DNA from: Peptoniphilus duerdenii ATCC BAA-1640
GTDB taxonomy: Bacteria; Bacillota; Clostridia; Tissierellales; Peptoniphilaceae
Direction: 5' to 3'
Length of the DNA stretch: 64,000 nucleotides
Assembly (NCBI RefSeq): GCF_000146345.1
Contig: NZ_GL397071.1
Span: 206,842 to 270,841, forward strand
Notes under the pieces: generated by a model
What the model was told of the DNA's origin: nothing
The model's database searches: none
The model's input: only the letters and a program-made list of their open reading frames with translations
Position numbers and translations under genes: made by a program
Shown here: positions 25,925-34,400 of the stretch, in pieces
How the letters are laid out: the number at the start of each line of letters is the position of its first letter
Numbering within the stretch: the first letter of the stretch is position 1

Positions 25925-26935
25925 ATGAGTAAAGACGTATATGTATTTATAGAACAAAGAGACAACCAATTACAAAAGGTTGGCATCGAGCTTCTAGGAA
26001 AAGCAAGAGAACTTGCTGACGATTTAGGCCAACAAGTAGTAGCAATGCTTCTTGGTGACAACGTAAAACAACACGCAGAACTTCTAATTCACCACGGAGC
26101 AGACAAAGTAATCGTAATAGAAGATCCAATGTTAAAAGAATATGTGACAGAACCATACGCAAAAGCAGTAGCACATATAATCAAAAAATATGATCCAGAA
26201 ATCGCACTATATGGCGCATCATCAATAGGAAGAGACCTAGCACCAAGACTAGCAGCTAGAATCCACACAGGACTAACAGCAGACTGTACAGGACTAGAAA
26301 TAGACGAAGAATCTAAAAACCTATTAATGACAAGACCAGCATTTGGTGGAAACCTAATGGCAACCATCCTATGCGAAGACTTCAGACCACAAATGGCAAC
26401 AGTAAGACCAGGCGTAATGCAAGCACTACAAACAGACACAAGTAGAAAAGGCGAAGTAATAGAAGAAAAAGTAGACTTCGAACCAAAAGACATGAACGTA
26501 AAAATTGTAGACATCGTAAAATCTGAATCAAAGAAGAAAGACATCACAGAAGCAGCCATCCTAGTATCAGCAGGACGTGGAATAGGCGGACCAGAAGGAT
26601 TCCAAAACCTACAAGACCTAGCAAAAGTACTAGAAGCAGAAATCTCATCATCAAGAGCAGTAGTAGACGCAGGCTGGACAACCAAAGATCGTCAAGTAGG
26701 ACAAACAGGTAAGACAGTAAGACCAGAAGTATACTTCGCACTAGGAATCTCAGGAGCAATCCAACACGTAGCAGGAATGGAAGACTCAGACCTAATCATC
26801 GCAATCAACAAGAACGAAGGAGCACCAATCTTTGACGTAGCAGACCTAGGCATAGTAGGCGACATCAACGCAGTAGTTCCAAAACTAACAGAAGCTCTAA
26901 AGAGAGAAAAGAAACTAAAAGCAGAAATCGAATAA
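25925..26935 (+). CDS. etfA: electron transfer flavoprotein subunit alpha, Bcd partner
   Basis: The 336-residue protein keeps the arginines of the FAD site: VSAGRGIGGPEG and SSRAVVDAGWTTK, followed by VGQTGKTVRPEVYFALGISG, AINKNEGAPIFDVADLGIVGD. Thus it is the canonical partner of Bcd, in contrast to the copy at 11725. AAGAGGTG precedes ATG 25925; it is the last gene of the operon and is followed by a terminator. Codon usage in this operon is strongly biased to a few codons (CTA, GCA, ACA), as in highly expressed genes. Confidence 0.94.
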   Translation: MSKDVYVFIEQRDNQLQKVGIELLGKARELADDLGQQVVAMLLGDNVKQHAELLIHHGADKVIVIEDPMLKEYVTEPYAKAVAHIIKKYDPEIALYGASSIGRDLAPRLAARIHTGLTADCTGLEIDEESKNLLMTRPAFGGNLMATILCEDFRPQMATVRPGVMQALQTDTSRKGEVIEEKVDFEPKDMNVKIVDIVKSESKKKDITEAAILVSAGRGIGGPEGFQNLQDLAKVLEAEISSSRAVVDAGWTTKDRQVGQTGKTVRPEVYFALGISGAIQHVAGMEDSDLIIAINKNEGAPIFDVADLGIVGDINAVVPKLTEALKREKKLKAEIE

Positions 26936-26951
26936 AATAAAATAACAAAAG

Positions 26952-26985
26952 AAAAACTATTGGCGAAAAACCAATAGTTTTTTAT
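26952..26985 (+). terminator. rho-independent terminator
   Basis: AAAAACTATTGG/CCAATAGTTTTT stem, short CGAAAAA loop, then T-rich. Ends bcd-etfBA. Confidence 0.88.
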
Positions 26986-27055
26986 TTTTTGTAATATGTA
27001 AATTTTTGAATCTTTCTGAAAATAGTAATCTATAGAGATTCAAACCTACCATCTA

Positions 27056-27108
27056 GTCACCCAGAGCGAAAAACCAAAAGTTTAGAGTCGAACGGGTATG
27101 AAACCGAA
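27056..27108. repeat. degenerate family B repeat
   Basis: AGTCACCC-AGAGCG on one side and GAGTCGAACGGGTAT on the other keep the two arms; the central hairpin is eroded. Confidence 0.55.
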
Positions 27109-27154
27109 TATAAAATTTACAATAACTCACGAAATAATAATAATCATAAAATCA

Positions 27155-27358
27155 TCAGCTATTTTTTAGTTCATCTTCCCTATCTTCAATAATTCTTTTA
27201 AATTCATTTAGGTCTTCAAGTTGAGCGTACTCTTTGATGAATAAAATTCCATTACTTCTGTAAGTCTGTATTTTTAATCTCTCTTTATTTTTACGTTTAT
27301 ATTCCCTATTCTTAGCGAGTTGCTCAGGACTTGTTTTGTATTCTTTTATTGTAATCAC
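27155..27358 (-). CDS. small basic protein of unknown function
   Basis: An open frame of 67 codons starting at GTG 27358, with AAAGGGA immediately before it, so the start is not ideal. The product is highly charged (SPEQLAKNREYKRKNKERLK, then FIKEYAQLEDLNEFKRIIED) and helical, like small ribbon-helix-helix or antitoxin-type proteins of mobile elements, though I cannot assign a family. It lies downstream of the putative toxin peptide gene and beyond the distal end of the CRISPR array, on the same strand as the cas genes. Confidence 0.5.
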   Translation of the reverse strand: MITIKEYKTSPEQLAKNREYKRKNKERLKIQTYRSNGILFIKEYAQLEDLNEFKRIIEDREDELKNS

Positions 27359-27419
27359 TCCCTTTCTGAGTTATAATGTATATAAATAGCATTGGGAAGA
27401 GGCTTTCACCTCTGTTCCA

Positions 27420-27521
27420 TTAGGTTAATACTTGAATGATGACTACTATTAAGCTAATAATTGCAGCTATTAGCGTGAAAATACTTGTTATCAATTCAAG
27501 TATTTTTTTGTTGCTATTCAT
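27420..27521 (-). CDS. 33-residue hydrophobic peptide, candidate type I toxin or holin-like peptide
   Basis: ATG 27521 is preceded by AGAGGGTGATAAAG. The 33 codons encode a short polar start (MNSNKKILELITS) and one long hydrophobic helix (residues 14-32, IFTLIAAIISLIVVIIQVL). This fits the small membrane toxins of type I systems (Fst, TxpA and holin-like toxins), although the basic C-terminal end typical of many is missing. The coding strand contains AAAATACTTG, CAAGTATTTT and, at the 3' end, ATTCAAGTATT, which give two competing stems. A GC-rich hairpin (GGAA-AGAGG with CCTCTTCC, around 27393-27417) follows the stop. No antisense RNA can be shown from sequence alone. Confidence 0.5.
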   Translation of the reverse strand: MNSNKKILELITSIFTLIAAIISLIVVIIQVLT

Positions 27522-27604
27522 CTTTATCACCCTCTTTAGCAAGGTGATTTATAAGGTTTTACCAACTTTATGTTTTTATTTTAATCTATCTAATGGATAC
27601 TTAT

Positions 27605-29555
27605 GTTTTAGTCCTATAAGAAATTACATAACTCTCAAACGCTGCTTTTATGCGTGTTGTGCTTCCTGGTGTTTTAGTCCTATATGAAATTACATAACTC
27701 TCAAACGTTCCCTAGGTAGTACTCAATCTTATTAATGTTTTAGTCCTATATGAAATTACATAACTCTCAAACAACCAATGATTACACAGATTCTGCAAAA
27801 CAGTTTTAGTCCTATATGAAATTACATAACTCTCAAACGAGGACTTAAACAAAGACCTTGTAACCATAGTTTTAGTCCTATATGAAATTACATAACTCTC
27901 AAACAGAGGTTAAAGGCTGGATAAAAGAAAAAGAGTTTTAGTCCTATATGAAATTACATAACTCTCAAACGAAGATTCGAACTATAACCCTGATATAGCT
28001 GTTTTAGTCCTATATGAAATTACATAACTCTCAAACTCGAACCAGTCGGATTTGACAAAGTTTAGAGTTTTAGTCCTATATGAAATTACATAACTCTCAA
28101 ACAAGGTCTCTTGCGTATTCTCTCCTGTATGCGTTTTAGTCCTATATGAAATTACATAACTCTCAAACTTTAATCATTTATTTATCCTCTCTTTCTTTGT
28201 TTTAGTCCTATATGAAATTACATAACTCTCAAACCCCTTTTAATTGCATTAGTTGTATCTTTAAGTTTTAGTCCTATATGAAATTACATAACTCTCAAAC
28301 TATAATTGAGACTAATATACATTTATTTTTGTTTTAGTCCTATATGAAATTACATAACTCTCAAACAAGTGCATTGTCCACTTCTTTCCATGCTTTGTTT
28401 TAGTCCTATATGAAATTACATAACTCTCAAACCCTCGTCAGTATCTCGACTCGTTTTATTTTGTTTTAGTCCTATATGAAATTACATAACTCTCAAACGT
28501 AGGTCAGGGAATGGAGGAAGAAATATCTGTTTTAGTCCTATATGAAATTACATAACTCTCAAACCCCTTTTAATTGCATTAGTTGTATCTTTAAGTTTTA
28601 GTCCTATATGAAATTACATAACTCTCAAACTAATTCTTATAGGTAAAGCCTGGTGCAATAGTTTTAGTCCTATATGAAATTACATAACTCTCAAACATAT
28701 TAACGGCGATTATAAATCGAATGACGGGTTTTAGTCCTATATGAAATTACATAACTCTCAAACGAATTTCATATTTTAATAGCAATGAAAATAGTTTTAG
28801 TCCTATATGAAATTACATAACTCTCAAACCCTTGTTATGAACAATACGAACTTGCAAAGGTTTTAGTCCTATATGAAATTACATAACTCTCAAACTAAGG
28901 AGGTTAAATGTTAGAGTTTAGATATGTTTTAGTCCTATATGAAATTACATAACTCTCAAACTTACGAAATCAAGATCTAAAAAACCAAAAAGTTTTAGTC
29001 CTATATGAAATTACATAACTCTCAAACCTCATGGTTCACCATCAAAAGCAGGTCTATGTTTTAGTCCTATATGAAATTATATAACTCTCAAACTCGTCCG
29101 GCGTAAATGGATAAATACCAAGCGTTTTAGTCCTATATGAAATTACATAACTCTCAAACGGTCTTTCTTATTTGTTTAAATTCATTTGTGTTTTAGTCCT
29201 ATATGAAATTACATAACTCTCAAACTACAATCATGTCTTGACCATACTTTTCATAGTTTTAGTCCTATATGAAATTACATAACTCTCAAACATATTCAAC
29301 GACGTCATTGCTTACAAACATGTTTTAGTCCTATATGAAATTACATAACTCTCAAACACATTGCAAAAAGACTAATAGAGCCAAACAGTTTTAGTCCTAT
29401 ATGAAATTACATAACTCTCAAACACATAAATGTAGGGTACAAAGCAAGTCCTTGTTTTAGTCCTATATGAAATTACATAACTCTCAAACGCCCAGGCTTA
29501 CAACCTCATCAGTTTTATAGTTTTAGTCCTATATGAAATTACATAACTCTCAAAC
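27605..29555 (-). CRISPR. type II-A CRISPR array, 30 repeats and 29 spacers
   Basis: Repeats are 36 bases; in transcribed (minus) sense each begins GTTTGAGAGTTATGTAATTT and ends CATATAGGACTAAAAC. Repeats start on the plus strand every 66 bases from 27605 to 28661 and then from 28728 to 29520. Spacers are 30 bases, except one of 31 at 28697-28727. Direction is set by the tracrRNA anti-repeat, by the leader-like ATTTGAG next to the repeat at 29555, and by the altered repeat at the far end (27605, one change). The repeat at 29058 has one C-to-T change. Spacers at 28235-28264 and 28565-28594 are identical. Sources of the spacers cannot be named without a search. Confidence 0.98.
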
Positions 29556-29595
29556 CTCAAATTCGAAATCTGAGAGTTATTTAGATTTGACGTTT
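29556..29595 (-). promoter_or_regulatory. CRISPR leader between csn2 and the array
   Basis: Only 40 bases separate the csn2 stop from the first repeat. Read on the minus strand it ends ATTTGAG, the leader-end motif known to direct type II-A spacer insertion in one group of leaders. It holds an 8-bp hairpin (CTCAGATT/AATTTGAG) and a 10-base inverted copy of part of the repeat. The promoter for pre-crRNA must lie inside csn2 or upstream. Confidence 0.7.
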
Positions 29596-30264
29596 CTATA
29601 TTTCACATAGGTCTTTATCTACTATTCTTAAGTTTTCAGAAGGTATGACTTCCCTTCTGATTGCGTTTTGTAGGGCTAAAACTTTAATATCATTGTATAG
29701 TAAAAATTTTTCTAATTCAACTAGCTCTTCTTCTGATAGAAAGCTATCTAGGTTTACTATTATATATACTTTTGTTTTTAGTAGTTCTGATGTTACTTTT
29801 ATATATTCTATTAGTCTTTCTAATACTGAGTTCTTTTCATAGTCAAATTCTATTTCTATGGCTTTGAATAGATTTTGGTAGTTTATTCCTCCTGCTTTTA
29901 ATGAAAATCTAGATCTATATATTAGTTCGTCTGTTATGTTTGCTATTATACTTTCTAGTTCCACCTTTTTTGTGTATACTTCCTGAGTGTTTAAGTCTTC
30001 TTCTAATTCAGAATACATTTTTTTAAGTATGTTTGCAGAGTTTGCTTCTAAGTTAAATATATCAAATATTATCTCTACATATTTTGTCATATCTACTGTT
30101 TTGTAGTCTTCTATTAGTTCAAATTCATCGCTTTCTATTTCTGTTGATTCTATTAATCCTTTTAAAAATATAGAAAAATATCGTATGTCTTCTACTACTA
30201 GTGTGTTTATGGTTTTGGATTTTATTTCTAGGGAGTTTTCTAAATACTTTGTTACTAGGTTCAT
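29596..30264 (-). CDS. csn2: CRISPR adaptation protein Csn2
   Basis: The 222-residue protein occupies the position of csn2, last of the cas genes and next to the leader, which defines subtype II-A. Length and composition (LVTKYLENSLEIKSKTINT at the start; SELLKTKVYIIVNLDSFLS with a strand and Asp near the end) fit the shorter Csn2 group, which forms calcium-stabilised rings around DNA ends during spacer acquisition. Its start overlaps the cas2 stop by 4 bases. AGGAGG-like GGAGGC lies upstream. Confidence 0.88.
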   Translation of the reverse strand: MNLVTKYLENSLEIKSKTINTLVVEDIRYFSIFLKGLIESTEIESDEFELIEDYKTVDMTKYVEIIFDIFNLEANSANILKKMYSELEEDLNTQEVYTKKVELESIIANITDELIYRSRFSLKAGGINYQNLFKAIEIEFDYEKNSVLERLIEYIKVTSELLKTKVYIIVNLDSFLSEEELVELEKFLLYNDIKVLALQNAIRREVIPSENLRIVDKDLCEI

Positions 30265-30581
30265 AGTATTATTAGCCTCCTGTCGTCTGTTATATATTCT
30301 TCTGATATATCTCCTACTAGAATCTCCATCCTGGAGTATTGCTTTTCTGTTATCATAAACATCTGTACTAGTCCTTTTGGCGGTTTGTTTTCTCTTACTT
30401 TGTTAGCAATTAGCGTTGCCATGCTCTGATTTAATGCAATTTTTGAATATACAGACTCTTGCATCATCATAAATCCATTTTTTATCAAAAACTTCCTAAA
30501 TATTCTGTAATTCTTTAAATCTTTTTCGTTTATTGTTGGAAGATCAAACATTACTATTATTCTCATATACCTATAACTCAT
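30261..30581 (-). CDS. cas2: CRISPR-associated protein Cas2
   Basis: The 106-residue product starts MSYRYMRIIVMFDLPT, almost the same as the start of streptococcal type II Cas2, with the conserved Asp of the first strand. It forms the Cas1-Cas2 integrase scaffold. The start at 30581 overlaps the end of cas1 by 11 bases; the MSYRYM extension is kept because it is conserved in the family. Confidence 0.95.
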   Translation of the reverse strand: MSYRYMRIIVMFDLPTINEKDLKNYRIFRKFLIKNGFMMMQESVYSKIALNQSMATLIANKVRENKPPKGLVQMFMITEKQYSRMEILVGDISEEYITDDRRLIIL

Positions 30582-31449
30582 AACTTGGAAACCTTAGTAG
30601 GGAGATGTCCCTATTATTTAGTGCGTCAAAAACTGATCTTATGTATATTTCTAGCGCTTGATTTATCCGACAATATTTGTTGTCTATGGTTACAAATTCG
30701 TTGATCAAGTTTATTAGTTCTATCTTTTGTTCTTTTCCAAATATTTTTATGTCATCAATATATACTGTGTTATCTACCAACACTCTCCATGGTTCTATTA
30801 GGTCGCTGGAAAAGTTGAACTGATTGAACATATTGTCATGAAATATTCCTATCTGCGTCAGATATCCATTTGATACTACTTGCCTATTTATAGATGCTAG
30901 AAGTATTGCGTATCCATAGTTTAGTGCTGCATTTATATTTGAATCGTCGCTTCTTGAAAAACTTTTTCCAAAAAGTGCATTGAAATATACTTTTGCTGCA
31001 TGTCCTTCTCTATTGGTGGCATCTTTTAGTTCTACTTCTTCTATATATTTTTCTAACAGAGCGTATTCTGGTTTACCTGCTGCTTCAAGGAGATTTCTTT
31101 GATTTTTGATTTTTTGTTTTACTATTTGTTGCCATACTTCTCCTTTTGTATATTCATCCCATTTTATTTGTAGTCGTATTTTTTCGCTGGTGTTATAGGA
31201 TGAATATAGGGGAGATACTTCTGCTGTTGGGTTTCTAGTTTCATCACAAAATATTAATTTTATTTTATTTTTTACTATCTCATTTAATAGTGCAAATGTA
31301 ATTGATGCTTCTGTTGTGTTTACTATTATGTGGGAGATGTCTTTTAAATATATTTTTTGAACTTTGTTGCCATCCTGTCTTACGACAAGATGGCTTAATT
31401 TTAGTTCAAGTTTTGCTCTGTTATCTATTACTACTACTCGCCAGGTCAT
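30571..31449 (-). CDS. cas1: CRISPR-associated integrase Cas1
   Basis: The 292-residue protein has the Cas1 metal site: Glu in NREGHAAKVYFNALFG (about residue 149), His in IGIFHDNMFNQFNF (about 205) and the acidic SSDLIEPWR. The N-terminal beta region starts MTWRVVVIDNRAKLE, as in type II Cas1. With Cas2 it inserts new spacers at the leader. It overlaps the cas9 stop by 4 bases. Confidence 0.96.
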   Translation of the reverse strand: MTWRVVVIDNRAKLELKLSHLVVRQDGNKVQKIYLKDISHIIVNTTEASITFALLNEIVKNKIKLIFCDETRNPTAEVSPLYSSYNTSEKIRLQIKWDEYTKGEVWQQIVKQKIKNQRNLLEAAGKPEYALLEKYIEEVELKDATNREGHAAKVYFNALFGKSFSRSDDSNINAALNYGYAILLASINRQVVSNGYLTQIGIFHDNMFNQFNFSSDLIEPWRVLVDNTVYIDDIKIFGKEQKIELINLINEFVTIDNKYCRINQALEIYIRSVFDALNNRDISLLRFPSYEL

Positions 31450-34400
31450 AGGTTTAGTAAGTCTACTTCATTTTCAAATAGACCTGTTATTGATTGGTTT
31501 ATTAGCTTGCATTCTTTGTAATTTAATTTTTTTGGAATAAATACTACTCCTGTTTTTGCACTTAATCCAATTGATTTTAAATTGCATCCATTGTTATAGC
31601 TTTGGAATAGTAATATTATTTGATTTAACACGTCTATTTTTTCTTCTATTGAAATTTCTTTAAATTTATCTAATGCTTCTGAAATATTTTTAGCTTGGTT
31701 GTTTCTCTTATTTGAGTAAATTCCATTGTTCAATTTATCTGAAAGTGTTTTGTAAAGTTTAATTAATTCTTCTTCTTTTATATTGTCAAATGAAGTAACT
31801 TTGATATCTTTGTTATCTTTCTTTTTAACTAGGAATTTATCCATCTTTTTGATTAATTTTTGTTCTTCCTTATTCACTATCAATTGAACACTTCCTGCAA
31901 TAGAAAGGCTATCTCCCGTTTTTCCTTTGATATTATATAAGAATCCATCCAATTTAATTAATGAGTTTATCTTTATCTTATCTTTTAGTATTTTTGGATC
32001 TTGTAACTCTAGGTTATCTTTTAAATATTTATCTACTGCTTCTGTATTTCCATATTTTTCTTGATTATAAACCATTATTGGGATTGTCTCTAAGGTCCTT
32101 TCTCTTCCTGCTTTGCCGTCTGATTCTATTAATGCAAAGTATGCGGAGCTTGCTTTATTGTATCCACCATATTTTTCTATATTAGATTTATTTGTGTTTT
32201 CTTTTTGTGGAATTTGACCCTTTCCTTTTCTCATTAGGTTTTGGTCGTAGAGTCCTCCTGTTCCAATATAGCTCATTCTGGTGAATCTATAGTTTTTGCC
32301 TTCTAGTTCCCTCTTTACTTTTTTGATCGTTGCTGCTTTTACATTTCCTTCGCTATCGTCTGCTATCCACGCTGTATAACTTCCACGTACTACGTCATAC
32401 TTAAACATATTTTCTAGGTTGTAGCTTCTTACATTGTCCTTGTCTTTTATGAAGTTTAATGGATTTTTTGTAAATTTTGTATTGTATACATTTCCTACTA
32501 CTATGTTTAGGTATGCGTCATGCATATGGTGTAGATCGTTTACTGTACGGCATTTTATTATGTCGAATTCCTGTCTAAATCTACTTGCGTTTTCTGCTTT
32601 TGAATATACGATTTCTGAGTCTTGACATATGTTCTTTAGTAGATTTGCTGTTTCTTTTGTCGCTTGTCTTGTCTCTACTATTTGTCTTTCTATAAATTCT
32701 GCTAGTTCTCTTTCTTCAAATGGTGTGCGACGAGTAAGTCTTGTGTATTTCTTTTGTCCTATTAGTCCCTTGTCGAAGAGTATCTTCCAAAATCCATATG
32801 CGTTTTTGTTTAATACTTTTTCTGGTATTGGGTATTGGTTTCCTTTTTCGTGGTTCAGATTCTTCTTTACGAGCACTCTGTTTTCCAATGAGTCATCATA
32901 TATTTTTGATTTTGGATATATGTGGTCCTGGTCGTATATGTTATTGGATTTTAGATCAGCTAAATCTATCGGTTCCAAACTATACATACATCTTCCCAGT
33001 TGAGTGTAGTATAGATACAAGTTGTCCCATCTAAATTTGGATTCTTCCTCACTATTTATTTCGTTTAATAGATAGTTGTATCTTTCTTCTCCTATTTCAT
33101 TTATGAATGCTTTTTTACCAAATTTATAGAATTCTAATAGCTTGTTCTTTCTGGATTCTTTTCTACTATTCTTAGCTTCTTTAGCCCTTGCCATTTCTAT
33201 AAATATCTTCTTCGGATCTTTGCCTATTATCCTCTTGATTTCATCTACTACTCTCAAGCTTTGCCATAGCATCCTCTTCACTGATGGAGATAGGTAGAGT
33301 TCGTCCACCATTTCGTAGCATAGTTCTCTATTTTCTACTGGATTTAGCTTCTCAACTTCTTCTGTAAATGTGTAGTGGCCGCTCATAAGCTCCATTAGGT
33401 TTAGATTGTATTCACGCATAAAGTAGATGATGCTTCCTTTTTCTCCTGTAGTTTTATCTACTCCTTCTATTCCTGTTAAGAATCTTTTGCTTAGTCTTCC
33501 CCAATCTTTGTAGTTTAAGGCTGCTATTTTCTTTATTTCATCGTCGGTAAAATCATTTTTATATGCGGATTTGATTTTCTTTTTTAAATAGGTCTTGTCA
33601 TCTTCGTAGAGTACAATAAGTTTGATTATTTCTTCGATTTTTATGCGATAGTCATCCCTATCTACTTTATCTCCTATTATATTTTTGAAATCAATATAGG
33701 AGTTTAGTCCTTGTTTGAAGTCTCCATCTGTTCCTGATAGCAATATATCTCCAGTTAGGTTGAATTCTTTTTTTAGAAGATTTGAAACTGCCTTTAGTGT
33801 TACCTTCTTTTTTGTCTTGAAAAGTTCTTCAAATATAGCTTTTTTCATCTCTTCTGTGATTAAAAATTCGTTTAATTTTAGATTGTTAAGCTCGTTTAAA
33901 ACCATGAATTCATTGTATATAAGGGATGCTTTTGGAAGTACTTTTTCTTCTTTGAGATAGGTACATCTGCCTATTAGTCTATCTATAAATTCTTCTCTAG
34001 ATGAGTCTAAGTCTACAATATCTTTGAAATTCCAAGGGGTGATCTTTGTGTTTTCTCTTTTAATCCAAGCATATTTTGAATCTGGATTTAGTGGTCCTAC
34101 ATAGTAAGGAATTCTAAATTCCATTATGGACTCTACCTTATCTTTGACTGTTCCATATTCATCTGATTCATTTAAAAAATCATAATATTTTGATTGATTG
34201 TCTAGAATCTTTTTAAGTTCCATGAGCTTTAGTTGATAAGGTATTACTCCATTGTCTGATGATTTTAGTTTAGGGATAAAGGTTTTAAACTCAATATCCG
34301 TAAGCATTTCATCTATTAATTTCAAATCTTCATTTTCTGATGAATTAAGTTTCGTTTCTTTTATAGTATCCAAATGTTTTTTGATAAATTTGTAGAAATC

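Noticed and set aside
27436..27687. 83-codon frame on the plus strand running into the array
   Set aside because: It lacks a ribosome site, its end is CRISPR repeat and spacer, and it lies antisense to the better-supported 33-codon frame.
28896..28925. Gene start inside a spacer (AAGGAGGTTAAATG)
   Set aside because: It is a 30-base spacer bounded by repeats, so it probably reflects the start of a phage gene that was captured, not a gene here.
27605..29555. Spacers matching other parts of this window (self-targeting)
   Set aside because: I saw none by eye; a full comparison was not possible.
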